From assembly GCA_016931575.1 (NCBI GenBank), contig JAFGEO010000101.1:1-64000 (forward strand): a DNA stretch of 64,000 bases, written 5' to 3'. The notes below the pieces were generated by a model. The model made no database searches. It saw nothing but the letters and a program-made list of their open reading frames with translations, and was not told the origin of the DNA. The translations under genes were made by a program, and so were the position numbers. Of this stretch, positions 8,093 to 19,400 are shown one piece after another (within the stretch, counting starts at the first letter, position 1; each line of letters opens with the position of its first letter). Source of the DNA: Bacteroidales bacterium (GTDB lineage Bacteria; Bacteroidota; Bacteroidia; Bacteroidales; UBA10428).

Positions 8093-10195
8093 ATGGCTGA
8101 GAATAAACAAAAACCACAACAAAATAAAATGCCTGGTAGTAGCAATCCCGGACCAAGAGGAGGTGGTAATGGTGATAAGAAGAGTCGGTTCAATTCGATG
8201 TTGGTCCCCATTCTGATCGGTGTGGCCATCCTATCCATTGTATTGGTATCCAGTGGAAAGAGTGCTATTGAGATACCGCGTAAAGAACTGCAGAAATACC
8301 TGACTGAAAAGCAGGTAGACAGGATAGTTATTATTAACCAGTCGTATGCGGAGATCTATATTAAAACTGATTTCCTAGACCAGCCTGAGCACAGCAGGGT
8401 TCTGGACCGCGGTCTGGACCGTTTTGCCAAGAGCGGTCCCCATTATCAGTATAACTTCCCTTCACTTGAGAAATTCGTCGAGGATCTTGAAAGCCTGCAG
8501 GAGGAAGCCGGCATCCCTGATAATGAATGGGTTGATGCCACCGCAAAAGAGAAAAAGGATATTTTTGGGGATATTATTGGCTGGGTTTTCCCCATTGCCA
8601 TACTGGTGGTCATCTGGATTATTATCTTCCGCAGGATGAGTGGTGGTGCAGGAGGTGGAGGAGGTGCCGGAAATATTTTTAATGTAGGGAAATCGCGTGC
8701 AAAAATATTCGATAAGGACACGAGTGTAAAAATTGATTTCAAAGATGTAGCCGGACTTGCGGAAGCCAAGGTTGAAGTTATGGAGATCGTGGAATTCCTG
8801 AAAAAACCAAAAAAATATACTGAACTCGGTGGAAAGATACCGAAAGGCGCCCTGCTGGTAGGGCCTCCTGGTACCGGCAAAACCCTGCTGGCAAAAGCAG
8901 TTGCCGGAGAAGCCAATGTGCCGTTCTTCTCCATGTCGGGTTCCGACTTTGTAGAGATGTTTGTAGGGGTGGGAGCTTCAAGGGTCAGAGACCTGTTTAA
9001 GCAGGCTAAGGAAAAAGCACCCTGTATTGTCTTTATAGATGAAATTGATGCCATTGGAAGGGCCCGTGGCAAAAACGCCAACTTCGGCGCAAATGACGAG
9101 CGCGAAAATACGCTGAACCAGCTTTTAACGGAAATGGACGGATTTGCCTCCAATTCCGGCGTAATTATCCTGGCGGCTACAAACCGGGCAGATATCCTCG
9201 ACCGGGCGCTGCTCCGCGCAGGTCGCTTCGATCGCCAGATCCACGTTGAGCTTCCCGATATGAAGGAACGCGAGGAGATCTTTAAGGTGCACCTGAAGCC
9301 CCTTAAGCTTGAGAAGACCCTGAATATCGAATTCCTTGCCAAGCAGACTCCCGGGTTCTCAGGTGCGGACATCGCCAATGTCAGCAACGAGGCTGCGCTT
9401 ATTGCAGCACGTCAAAATAAGAAGAGTGTACAAAAGCAGGATTTCCTGGATGCAATTGACCGGATCATCGGTGGCCTTGAGAAGAAAAACAAGATCATCA
9501 CGCAACATGAAAAACGTACCATCGCTTACCATGAGGCTGGACATGCTACCGTGAGCTGGCTGCTGGAACATGCAAGCCCCCTGTTGAAAGTTACCATCAT
9601 CCCCAGGGGGAAAGCCCTGGGCGCAGCCTGGTACCTGCCCGATGAGCGTCAGATTACTACACGTGAACAGCTGCTGGACGAAATGTGCTCCACTTTGGGG
9701 GGACGTGCTTCCGAGGAACTTATCTTTGGACGGATTTCAACCGGAGCACTGAACGATCTGGAAAAAATCACCAAACAGGCCTATGCCATGGTTTCCTACT
9801 TTGGGCTCTCTGACAAGATAGGAAACAAAAGTTTCTTCGACAGCACAGGGCAGAGTGAATACAACTTTACAAAACCCTATAGCGAGAAAACCGCTGAACT
9901 CATCGACAACGAAGTCAGCAAACTGATTGATGAGCAGTATAAGCGTGCGATAGCCATTCTGAAGAAGAGTCAAAAAGGACTTACCAGGCTGGCAGAACTC
10001 CTGCTGGAAAAAGAAGTGATCTTCTCTGAAGACCTAGAGAAAATCTTTGGCAAAAGAATTTCAAATCCTGAAGATATGCCAATGGTGGAAGCTGCAATGG
10101 AAGAAAAAGAGATGGAGAAAGCTAAACCGGCTCCCAAAAAAACAACCAGCAGGAAAAAGCAGAAACCGGAAGAAAAGGGCCAGGAGGAAAATTAG
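8093..10195 (+). CDS. ftsH: ATP-dependent zinc metalloprotease FtsH
   Basis: 700 residues. It is a membrane-bound AAA+ protease that degrades misfolded and some regulated membrane proteins. Membrane helices lie at about 35-53 and 160-179, with a periplasmic domain between. Walker A is GPPGTGKT at 257-264 and Walker B FIDEID at about 314-319. The second region of homology is at about 361-378, with the arginines of LLRAGRFD. The zinc site is HEAGH at 480-484. A Gly-rich linker (GGAGGGGGAG) precedes the AAA domain. The C-terminal tail is Lys/Glu-rich. A hairpin follows the stop. Confidence 0.97.
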   Translation: MAENKQKPQQNKMPGSSNPGPRGGGNGDKKSRFNSMLVPILIGVAILSIVLVSSGKSAIEIPRKELQKYLTEKQVDRIVIINQSYAEIYIKTDFLDQPEHSRVLDRGLDRFAKSGPHYQYNFPSLEKFVEDLESLQEEAGIPDNEWVDATAKEKKDIFGDIIGWVFPIAILVVIWIIIFRRMSGGAGGGGGAGNIFNVGKSRAKIFDKDTSVKIDFKDVAGLAEAKVEVMEIVEFLKKPKKYTELGGKIPKGALLVGPPGTGKTLLAKAVAGEANVPFFSMSGSDFVEMFVGVGASRVRDLFKQAKEKAPCIVFIDEIDAIGRARGKNANFGANDERENTLNQLLTEMDGFASNSGVIILAATNRADILDRALLRAGRFDRQIHVELPDMKEREEIFKVHLKPLKLEKTLNIEFLAKQTPGFSGADIANVSNEAALIAARQNKKSVQKQDFLDAIDRIIGGLEKKNKIITQHEKRTIAYHEAGHATVSWLLEHASPLLKVTIIPRGKALGAAWYLPDERQITTREQLLDEMCSTLGGRASEELIFGRISTGALNDLEKITKQAYAMVSYFGLSDKIGNKSFFDSTGQSEYNFTKPYSEKTAELIDNEVSKLIDEQYKRAIAILKKSQKGLTRLAELLLEKEVIFSEDLEKIFGKRISNPEDMPMVEAAMEEKEMEKAKPAPKKTTSRKKQKPEEKGQEEN

Positions 10196-10235
10196 GGATA
10201 CTGTTAATTTCTCATAAAAAATAAGGAGTATAAAA

Positions 10236-10260
10236 GGGTGAGCCTGTTTTCTCACCTTTT
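10236..10260 (+). terminator. Weak intrinsic terminator after ftsH
   Basis: GGTGAG (10237-10242) pairs with CTCACC (10251-10256) around an eight-base loop and is followed by TTTTT. It lies between ftsH and the DUF2007-like gene. The stem is only 6 bp, so read-through into the next genes is likely. Confidence 0.5.
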
Positions 10261-10276
10261 TATTTTATTTTCGTGT

Positions 10277-10510
10277 ATGGAAAGTTGGGTAAGTATTTTC
10301 AATACAGATAAACCATACCTGGCAGAAATTGCCAAAGAAGTCCTGTTCGATCATGGCATTCAGGCTGTGGTTATCAATAAACGCGACTCCTCCTATCTTT
10401 TCGGATCCATTGAAGTACATGTCCCCCAGGATCAGGCCATTCGCGGTAAAATTGCTTTACAGACATTAAATGACTCCCCGGAAATTACCGGTGAACAAAC
10501 AGATGAATAA
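10277..10510 (+). CDS. DUF2007-like small protein
   Basis: 77 residues from the ATG at 10277. A GTG at 10238 would add 13 residues inside the hairpin region and is less likely. The sequence WVSIFNTDKPYLAEIAKEVL, followed by GIQAVVINKRDSS and a SIEVHVPQDQ strand, matches DUF2007 (putative signal-transducing protein), a small alpha/beta fold of unknown role. Its stop overlaps the cdsA start by 8 bases, so the two are translationally coupled. Confidence 0.75.
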   Translation: MESWVSIFNTDKPYLAEIAKEVLFDHGIQAVVINKRDSSYLFGSIEVHVPQDQAIRGKIALQTLNDSPEITGEQTDE

Positions 10511-11315
10511 CTTCTCTCAGCGTATAGTAACGGGTGCCGGATATGTACTGGTGATTTTCCTATCCCTGATCACTCATCCAATTGCATTTATCTTACTCTC
10601 AGGATTGATCAATCTCCTGGCTCTCCTTGAGTTCAGGAAGATGGACAAAACACTTGCGGCAAACCGCCCTGACTGGATTTATGTTAGCTCCGTCATTTTT
10701 ACGGGTTCCTTATTGTTAAGCTTTTTTCTCGCTGAGGACGGGTTCAACCTGATCAGTATCCTGATCACAGGTGTTTTCCTTTTTGTTTTCGGAATTTATA
10801 AAAAGAGTGAGCATAGCTGGAACTTTATTGTTAAATCAGTCTTCAGCATCCTCTATATCAGCGTCCCGCTTATCCTGCTGAATCTAATGCATATTGAATC
10901 CGATGTCGATAGCTTTTCAATCGTCCTCATCCTCTTTATCCTGAACTGGACAAACGATAGTTTTGCCTATGTCTTTGGCTTGCTTTTTGGCAAACACAGG
11001 CTTTTTGAGCGCATATCACCAAAAAAATCATGGGAAGGATTCTTTGGCGGTGTGATTATGACCGGAATAGCTGTATATATCCTTTCTTTCTTTAATAATA
11101 AACTGGAAGTCCCTGAATGGATCATACTCGGCGTGCTGACTGCCATTTCCGGTGTTTTTGGTGATTTTGTTGAGTCGGTTCTGAAACGGTCTGCGAATGT
11201 TAAAGACTCGGGGTCACTCCTCCCCGGCCATGGCGGTCTGCTGGACCGAATTGATTCACTGCTCCTGGTGAGTCCCGTAATCTACAGCTACTTTTACATC
11301 ATTCATTTGCTCTAA
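10503..11315 (+). CDS. cdsA: Phosphatidate cytidylyltransferase
   Basis: 270 residues from the ATG at 10503. The enzyme makes CDP-diacylglycerol from phosphatidic acid and CTP in the inner membrane. The complete family signature is visible near the C-terminus: SVLKRSANVKDSGS followed by LPGHGGLLDRIDS, with the KD and HGG...DRID residues that hold the substrates. About eight hydrophobic helices precede it. The start codon overlaps the DUF2007-like gene. Confidence 0.95.
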   Translation: MNNFSQRIVTGAGYVLVIFLSLITHPIAFILLSGLINLLALLEFRKMDKTLAANRPDWIYVSSVIFTGSLLLSFFLAEDGFNLISILITGVFLFVFGIYKKSEHSWNFIVKSVFSILYISVPLILLNLMHIESDVDSFSIVLILFILNWTNDSFAYVFGLLFGKHRLFERISPKKSWEGFFGGVIMTGIAVYILSFFNNKLEVPEWIILGVLTAISGVFGDFVESVLKRSANVKDSGSLLPGHGGLLDRIDSLLLVSPVIYSYFYIIHLL

Positions 11316-11337
11316 GGACAGGGATAAACCATTCATT

Positions 11338-11402
11338 CCTGATCCGGGACCTTCGCCCTATCCTGGCTGCCGGCGGTCCGCCAGTGAAGGAATGCGATCA
11401 GG
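11338..11402. other. Nested inverted repeats, possible structured RNA
   Basis: Three stems nest inside one another. The outer one is CCTGATC (11338-11344) with GATCAGG (11396-11402). The middle one is CCTTC (11350-11354) with GAAGG (11386-11390). The inner one is CTGGC (11363-11367) with GCCAG (11380-11384). No T-run follows, so it is not a standard terminator. It lies just after cdsA and may be a 3' RNA element or an accidental fold. Confidence 0.3.
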
Positions 11403-11485
11403 GAAAACCCGGCTAATTGGCAGGCTTTTAACACCTAAACCCAGCTTTTAACATGGGATTAACATAAAAAGACTTCTGTATCGCT

Positions 11486-11493
11486 TATTTTTG
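11486..11493 (+). promoter_or_regulatory. -7 box (TATTTTTG) for the Cys-rich small protein
   Basis: TATTTTTG fits TAnnTTTG exactly and lies 29 bases upstream of the ATG at 11522. With the strong terminator at 11797 it suggests a separate short transcript of about 330 bases. Confidence 0.5.
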
Positions 11494-11521
11494 ATGGAGT
11501 ATTAACCAAAAAACTATTTTC

Positions 11522-11776
11522 ATGAAAAAGATCATTCTTATTGCTTTTCTCGGATTATTCGTATTTGCCGCTGCAGCTAGTTTTGCTAATGGCGTTAACG
11601 CTTTGAATACTAACCCGATTGTGCAAACCGATGATGACCCCACTCAAAAAGAGAAAGCGGAATCTGAGGAGCAACAATCTGAATGTCAGAAGAAGTGTGA
11701 AAAGTCATGCGAAAATAAATGCTGCAAAAAAGAGAACAGCAGCTGTTCTCACGAAGAAAAAGAAACAGAGAAATAA
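11522..11776 (+). CDS. Small secreted Cys-rich charged protein
   Basis: 84 residues. The first ~22 are a Sec signal peptide (KKIILIAFLGLFVFAAAASF-A). After a short spacer rich in Asp, Gln and Glu comes a Cys-rich tail: Cys55, 59, 63, 67, 68 and 75. The first four are each four residues apart (C-x3-C-x3-C-x3-CC), with Lys and Glu between. In a helix they would lie on one face, which could bind a metal, or they could be disulfide-linked in the periplasm. Own promoter box and strong terminator. No family is recognised; the function is unknown. Confidence 0.8.
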   Translation: MKKIILIAFLGLFVFAAAASFANGVNALNTNPIVQTDDDPTQKEKAESEEQQSECQKKCEKSCENKCCKKENSSCSHEEKETEK

Positions 11777-11796
11777 AACGTATCTCTTGTACTGAG

Positions 11797-11828
11797 ACCA
11801 CTGCCATAGTACGCAGTGGTTTTTTTTT
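11797..11828 (+). terminator. Strong intrinsic terminator
   Basis: ACCACTGC (11797-11804) pairs perfectly with GCAGTGGT (11813-11820), and eight T residues follow. It ends the transcript of the small Cys-rich protein. Confidence 0.9.
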
Positions 11829-12000
11829 AGCATACAGCGGTTTAAGTACATTACGGTAGAATCTGTTCCCTGAAAACCAATGCTCACGGATCCATTACCT
11901 GCCAATCAGGATTGGTCGACTATTAAGAACCATTCCATGAACTTCTTTCTGGATTTCTTCCTAAATTTATGGCAAATCAATCACAGATAAATTACCGATT

Positions 12001-13203
12001 ATGAGTGAGATCCTTAAGATAAATGACACTGTCAGCTGGATAGGAATACTCGATGATGCTATTGTCACCTTCGATATCGTCATGGAAACACAACATGGAA
12101 CCACCTATAATTCCTATTTCATTGATGCCGATGTTAAAGCCGTAATCGATACCGCGAAAGCCTCTTTTAAGGAAGAATATCTCGGAAATATTTGTCAGGT
12201 AACCGATCCTGAGCTTATCGAGGTAATCGTGGTGAACCATACCGAGCCGGACCATTCCGGAAATGTTGCCTCCCTTCTTGAGATTGCCCCGAAAGCCAAA
12301 GTATACGGTAGCCGTCAGGCCCTCAACTACCTTAGTGAAATGTTGAATAAACCCTTTGATTCAGTGGTTGTCAAGGACGGTGATACCCTTTCGCTTGGAA
12401 ATAAAACCCTTCGGTTTATTGGTGCTCCCAACCTGCATTGGCCGGACAGCATCTATACTTACCTGGAGGAAGACGGGCTTCTGTTTACCTGTGATTCATT
12501 CGGGGCACACTTTTCTGATCCAAAAATGTTCAATGATCTGACAGGCGATTACAGGGAGGCTTTTGATTATTATTTCCATGTAATTCTTGAGCCCTTCTCG
12601 AAGTTTATGCTGAAAGCCATTGAGAAGATCGAAAACCTCGAAATCAAAGCCCTCTGCCCGGGCCATGGGCCAATCATCAGAAAAGACATCAGGGAGGTTA
12701 TCGCAAAAACAAAAAAAGCCTCCGAAAAGTACCTTCAGACAACAGAATGCGAGGGAAATGAAATCCTTATAACCTATGTTTCCGCCTATGGATATACCCG
12801 GGAAATGGCAGAATATATTGCTTCCGGCATTCGTGAAAGGGCAAGCTGCAAAGTTCATCTTACGGATATCGAGGACATTCTGTCTGGTGACCTGGAAGAA
12901 CTGCTGGTTAAGTGCAATGCCCTGCTGATTGGGTCGCCTACCATCAACCAGAATACGGTTCTTCCTGTCTATAAGCTGTTTGCCCTCATTAATCCAATTC
13001 GCGATAAGGGAAAAAAGGCCGCAGTCTTCGGTTCCTATGGATGGAGCGGAGAGGCTGTAAAGCTGATCGAAGAACAGCTAAAACTGCTAAAACTTAATGT
13101 GATTCTCGATGGCATGTCTGCCCGGTTTGCTCCCAGTAGGGATCAGGCAGCCGCCCTGGTTGAATATGGCAGAACCTTCGCAGATAGGCTGAAAGGGGAA
13201 TAG
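12001..13203 (+). CDS. Flavodiiron protein (oxygen/NO reductase)
   Basis: 400 residues. The N-terminal metallo-beta-lactamase-like domain carries the diiron ligands His80, Glu82, Asp84, His85, His146, Asp165 and His222 (seen in VNHTEPDHSG, NLHWPDS, CDSFG and PGHG). From about 254 a flavodoxin-like FMN domain follows (ILITYVSAYGYTREMAEY). The enzyme reduces O2 to water, or NO to N2O, in the cytoplasm and protects anaerobes. There is no rubredoxin domain, so an external electron donor is needed. The weak TAAATTTA box at 11962 may be its promoter. Whether it prefers oxygen or NO cannot be told. Confidence 0.95.
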   Translation: MSEILKINDTVSWIGILDDAIVTFDIVMETQHGTTYNSYFIDADVKAVIDTAKASFKEEYLGNICQVTDPELIEVIVVNHTEPDHSGNVASLLEIAPKAKVYGSRQALNYLSEMLNKPFDSVVVKDGDTLSLGNKTLRFIGAPNLHWPDSIYTYLEEDGLLFTCDSFGAHFSDPKMFNDLTGDYREAFDYYFHVILEPFSKFMLKAIEKIENLEIKALCPGHGPIIRKDIREVIAKTKKASEKYLQTTECEGNEILITYVSAYGYTREMAEYIASGIRERASCKVHLTDIEDILSGDLEELLVKCNALLIGSPTINQNTVLPVYKLFALINPIRDKGKKAAVFGSYGWSGEAVKLIEEQLKLLKLNVILDGMSARFAPSRDQAAALVEYGRTFADRLKGE

Positions 13204-13405
13204 GCCGGTCCAATAAAGAAAGTTGATTATTATTTTTGGTTAAAAAGGATAGATCGTTGAGAAAGTTAAGTCATATATGATTCTTAATCTTCTTAGAATT
13301 CTAAACCATTCTTAAGATTATCAGTCAAATCCAGTTTTAACAATTACTGAATAAACGTCAAAATCCCGGAAAGGATACCTGGCCCGTTCCCCGATCTGTT
13401 AGTAT

Positions 13406-13438
13406 AAAAAAACTCCGGTATGCAAGGCATACCGGAGT
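13406..13438 (-). terminator. Strong terminator for the 2037-residue T9SS gene
   Basis: ACTCCGGTATGC (13412-13423) is paired with GCATACCGGAGT (13427-13438) around a three-base loop. The A-run at 13406-13411 becomes a U-run on the minus strand. It is 61 bases beyond the stop of the large minus-strand gene, as expected for its terminator. Confidence 0.88.
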
Positions 13439-13498
13439 GCAGGCTACTAATTTTATTCTCAGGAAATTATTACTGGTATAACTAATAGATCCCCGTAC

Positions 13499-16400
13499 TT
13501 ATTGTCTGCTGAGTTTAATTAATTTCCGTATTCCATAAACCTGGTCCTTACCCTTTAAGCTGACGGTGTACATACCGTCCTGCAAACCTTCCAATGATAT
13601 CCTGATGATGCCCGCAGCACCATAGAGGTCTTCCTGATAAACCAATCTTCCGTTAATATCCATCACTTCAAGGCTTACAGCCCCTAAGGGTTCATTGAGT
13701 TTTAAGAAGGTATGCTCTTCAGCCGGATTCGGGAACAGATCAAAGAAGCGGTTTTCCTCACGCGCCGGGCCAAGATCTGTCTTTGGATTCGGATCCACGA
13801 TAGCCGCCTGGTAGACCTTCCTGGTATCCGGATCCTGAAGGAATACAACAGCCCGAAGGGAAGTGTCGCTGAACACACCATTATATTCATAGGTGAAGTT
13901 ATATACTTCCATATCATTCACCTCCCAGCTACGGGTAATGGTTGTTCCAAAAGCTTCGGGCAGCATGGTCTTGAAAACACTCTCAAAATGGGTCTCCCCA
14001 TTCGCTCCCGTTACTTCCTCGATCACATTTTCAACTACCACAACATGCAATACCAATTCCTTCTCAGGTATATTCCTAAGGGCAATAACTTCAACCTGTA
14101 GGTCAAAATAATTGGATTGAGGACTTGCATCCAGGTTAATATCAAAGTCATTATCCTCCAGAGCTGCCAGGTTAAGCTGGTTGGATGTAAGCTCTTCTTC
14201 CTCCGTGAATCTCAATTGATTCTGATTGCCCAGGCCTCCATCAATCACGCCATAAGGTACAGACTGAACATTGTAATAGACCTTGCGCGAATTTACAAAC
14301 TCCGGGTTCAGATCATAGAAGGGGTCATCACCAAAATCTGGCTGCCCAATATGATATTGGATGTCAATGACATCCCGGTTGTTTTCAGCGGCATTAAAGA
14401 GTGCATTAACTTCGCTGTTGATAAAAGCACAATACTCATCTGAGGAGTTTGTAAAGTGTTCAAACAATACATTTTTCTTTCGTACCCCGATCCATATACT
14501 GTCAATGGCAATTCCGTAGTTTTCCGAAATTTGCCCTGTTGCCCCGTATGCAATCCGGAAACGGACACTCTCACTTTCCATTAAGTCGGGAATATCCAGC
14601 TTATGCTTGGCCGTATGCCAGTGCTCATCGTGCAGGTTGGAGGTCCATCCAACAGGCTGATCCCCTGGATTTCCCTGTATTCCGGTACTGTTATACCAGT
14701 TTATTCCATCATCTTTCTCCCCAATGATGTGCCAGTTTAATCCGTTATCGTTTGTATACTGTAATACGGCACCATCAAAAGATTGAGAAAAGCCCTTCCA
14801 GAGAGATAGTTTGATCATCATGGGTTGTTTTGCATGACTGAAATCAAAACAAGGGCTGATAATATAGGAATCTTCAGCAGACAGGTGGTTCTGAACATTT
14901 GTATACCACGCCTTTTGAGTCGATGGGACTCCACTCCATGGTCCCTGTGGAGGGGATGAAGGTGTTCCGAAAGTCCAGCTGTTCTGCGCATTTTTACTTA
15001 TCGCTGACGAAGTCCAGTAGGCAGTATCGTTGGCAAAGGTTTCGTAATACGTGATACTTCCTACATCAATGGTCGGTTTCAGGTTAAATGGTTTGCGAAC
15101 TGTATCATAACAGACATCATCATTGAATGACCTGGAAACAATCAGCTGTACCTCATGACGCTGAAGATCGTTGTAGAAAACCGTGGCTGCCGATGTATCC
15201 GCTGTAATGGTATCATCCGGGAAATAGAATTCCCAGTTCCATCCGGGATCCCCGTATGAACTTGAAGAAGCATCGGTAAAGGTGATATAAGTTTCATCTG
15301 TGAGGCATTCCTTATTCCAGGAGAAGTCTCCTACAACCTTATTGAAATTCAGAATTTTCTGCGCAATCTCAATTTCACCATCAATGTCAACGGTGTAAGT
15401 TATTGTCTTCTGCCCTTCCTTAAGGATCCATGGGAATACCACGGCACTGTCCGCATCCAGTTCAACCATCCCCTCATTGTTCGTTATGGTAAAATACCCG
15501 TCGTTATCGCGGATGTTCAGCCCGAAGATCTTCAGGGTATCATCATTGTGACAATACATTTCTTTCTCATTATCGATCTGGATTTCAGCTGCGTTCTGAA
15601 TAATGAACACACGCTCCTCATCGGTACCTACACAACCGGTTGCCGGATCCTCATAACTATACCTTACCCAGAAGGGAGAACCATAGTTGATATAGGCAAA
15701 AAACGGGGTGAAATACCATTCATTGTTATTATACCAGAATGCTGTTGGGGCATCAGAGAGATCAAAATTACCTCCTTCCGGTTCCACATTCATCAGCACG
15801 GCATCGGTCCGAATACTGTATTTAGATTCCAGCCCCAGGATAGATACCTCAGGCAAGAGATCAATAAACAAGCTGCCAACGCCTGATCCGGCACCAACAC
15901 AGTGTGAATCTTCCACCCCGGTAATGGTGTAGTTGCCGGCTGCAGATGCGGATAAGGGGTATGGATTCGTACTAATGTCCCTGATGGTATCAACAGGTTC
16001 CGTGTTGTGCCTGTAGGCTAATGACCACGGTGCTTCTCCTGTCAGCGCAATTTCAAATTCAGTAGGGGTGCCCATACACGTTCGTTGTGTTCCGCCTATG
16101 GTTGCCGAAGGTGCAACATAATGATCAACATTTATGCTGCCACTGGCGCATCCGTCATCTTCCGTGTCTGTTACTCCCACTAATTCATAGATTCCCTGAT
16201 CGGCAACTTCAAGCTCATAGAGAAAGGATGTTCCCGACTCATTAACCGTCTCGGTGATCTCATCCCCCTGATCACGGGTATAGGTGAACGACCAGGGACC
16301 AACCCCTGACAGCTCAATTTTGAGAATGGCAGGATCGTTCGGACAAACCGATGTATCTCCCTCCATAAACGCTATCGGGCTTTCTTTTACCAGGACATTT

Positions 16401-19400
16401 GTGGAACCGGTTGCCGCTGCAACACAATTCGCATCCCAGACATGCAGCAATTCATAGTTGCCCACAGCTGCAACGCTAACATTTATGCCGTAGTACGCAG
16501 TATCAATGTTGACAACGTAGCTTGAATCCACAGCTCCGTCAAATTGATAACTGAGCTTCCAGGGTGCTACACCCGACAGGTTCACCGGGATTTCATAGCT
16601 TGCTGCATCATTATTGCAAATGGTGAGTTCTGCATCCGGCATCGTGGCCTCAGGCATCTCAAAATAGTGTACAACAGCAGTTCCGGAGAAAAGTCCGTGT
16701 GGTACTTTATCATCACTGACACCAACCAGTACGTAGGTACCAGTATCCGTCACAGTAAAATCATAGGGAGAAACATTAATTTCGGGACTGATCAAAGTAT
16801 CTCCGTCATTGAGGGTATACTTGATAATCCAGGGAGGATTGGTACCGGTCAGGTTCACTCTGAGGGTCGCTTCATCTACGCCTTCGCAGATCCTAATGCT
16901 GTCATCAAGCTCACCAGGAATAGACAGTGTTGCGACAGGTAATTCACTGACCAGGAACCATTGTGACTGGTAAACCAGGCCCGGAGATGATCCGTCCAGC
17001 GCATGGGGTGTTCCCCTGACAGCTATCCACCGGTTTTTTTCCGATTCACCGATAACAAAACTATCCCTGACCTCTCCGGTCAAAACAGCTGCACCGGTCC
17101 AGCTATTAATGGTATTTCGGTACCACTGGAATTCATGATTGCCTTCCCCGTCTCCTTCAACATCATCGTAGGTAAAATCGGCATGAACAACCTCACCGGG
17201 TGCAAACACATTCTGGTTAATATAATTCTTTACGGTGAAGTTTATAAATTCCGGGGCCGCATCAATATACCTCCATTCCGTAGTATCGATGATGCCGACC
17301 TTGCCAAATTCATCGGTAGGGCGCACCCAGGCGCTAAGGTACAGTCCTCCTTCTGAAAACCTGGTGGTAAAGGTGTCCTGTAGCCGCCAGTCGACGATCA
17401 TGTTCCTGTTGCTGCCCTGAGCATCTTGTGCTGTATACCACCTGAAGGAGGTATTGCCCTCATCATCCCCGTCGGGATCTGTAAAGACATAATCAATGCT
17501 TAGCAATTCATCGACATAAAAATCGGTGCCAATAATGGTAGCCTCTGTAGCTATAGGAGCATCATTTAACGGCACTATTTCGATAACTCTTGATACCGGG
17601 TCACTCTCATCTATTCCGTCACTAATGGTAAAGCTTACCCTGCGGTATTGCGTATTTGGATTTTCATCGTTAGTATTCCAGTACTTAATATTCCGCAGCA
17701 GGCTCTGATAGGAACTAAAAGATCCAACCCCCGTTGCCGTTAATTCACCGGTCAAGGTGTCAAATACAATAGTGATCCCGGATACCTGTGAAAAGACCAG
17801 TGAATCTTCAGACATGATATAGCCCTGGTCAATTACGGCCGTAGCCGAAGTATATTCTAGATAATCCTCATCTTCAATGATTACATTGGGGATGACAGTT
17901 CTTGCCAAAGGACCTTCCTCATACGTAAGGGTGTCTTCAGGAATGTTGAGAAGTACCGGGGGATCATTCACCGGCAGCATACTAATGTTCACCTCAACCG
18001 TATCACTTCGATCGAGACCGTCCCAGGCATAGTAGGTAAACATGTCAGAAAGTACATTTGTACCGTTGTGTACATAGTTAAAGCGCCCATCAGCATAGAA
18101 ATTAAGCGTTCCTGTTTGTACATTTGCAACCAGATAGGCTGTCTTGGCTGACGGACCGTCAAGGTCCTCATCGTTGAACAGGACCCCGGTAGCAGCAGTT
18201 GTTGTAAGGGTTCCACCCTCCGGAACATTGAAATAATTATCCGGTTGGGCATTAGCAGGATCGTTCACAGCCGTAAAATCAATGGTCCGGGTAACCGTAT
18301 TGCTGACAGCGGTTCCATCATTCACCAGAAAGCTGATTGTCCGGTTCCCGTCGTTGGGGTTAATCTCATTGGTGTTTCTATACTTTACATTCCGCAATGC
18401 TGTCCTGTAGTCAGCTACCGGGGCCTTTCCGGTAATAGAAAGTACTCCGGTTGCCTGTGTATACATGGAAGAAAGGGGGGCAGAAGCGATAAAACTAAGA
18501 CGATCTTCTGCACTTACAAGACCTCCGGAAATGGTAATTGTTGCACTTACAAGGGAGTCATTATCAACATCTGTAACATTTAACGTAGCTGAAATAATTT
18601 TAGCTGCCTCGCCTTCCTCATAACTTAGCTGGGTAGCCTCAATGTTGCTGAGCTGAGGAGCATTATTAACATTGGACACCTCGATTTCAAATTCCTGATC
18701 ATCGTAGGCACTGCCGTCAGACACCCTTAGGTGCAAGGCATGCGTACCAACATGATCATTTATTGGTGTCCCGGTTAAAAGACCCGTACCATTTCCATAG
18801 TTCGTCGGGGTCAGCCAGGAAGGAAGGATATCCACATAGGAAATGGTCAGGGCAGTAGTTTCTTCATCGCTGGCAGTGATGTTATAGGTATATGTGACAC
18901 CTTCGGTAGCTGTGGTTATGGGATCGGAAGTAATTACCGGCGGATCATTCACGGCCATTACCTGTATGTTAACCGTAGCCGCGGTACTGTACTCATACCC
19001 ATCGTATGCTCTGTAGGTGAAGTTATCCGTATGGTCTTCAGTGCCGTCATGGGAATAAATAAAAGAGCCGTTGGTGTTCAGGGTCAGGGTACCATGAGAA
19101 GGATTGGTATAGACAATAGCCTGCAGGGAATGTCCATCGTTATCGGAATCCCCGTTAAGAACCCCGGGGGCGGCTATGCTCAGGTCTGCGCCCTCATTTG
19201 ACTGGTTCGCATAGCTTTCATCATCCGCCAGGGGAAGGCTGTTTATTAATTCCCAATTACTGTATACGGTTGTACCCGAACCATCCGTTGCATTACTGGG
19301 AGTAACAGCCATGGCAATATATTTCCCGCGATAGGCAGCAGTAACGTTAAAGCTTGTGGATCCTGAGGTTATCAGGCTCGCCCCGGATTGGGAGGCGGTT

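Noticed and set aside
8446-9387. 313-codon open frame antisense to ftsH
   Set aside because: It is a mirror of a conserved FtsH coding region with codon-driven Ser/Phe-rich sequence, no known motif and no promoter of its own.
13293-13304. 12-bp palindrome TTAGAATTCTAA between the flavodiiron gene and the T9SS terminator
   Set aside because: An AT-rich 12-bp palindrome in AT-rich spacer can be chance, and no gene start is near it.
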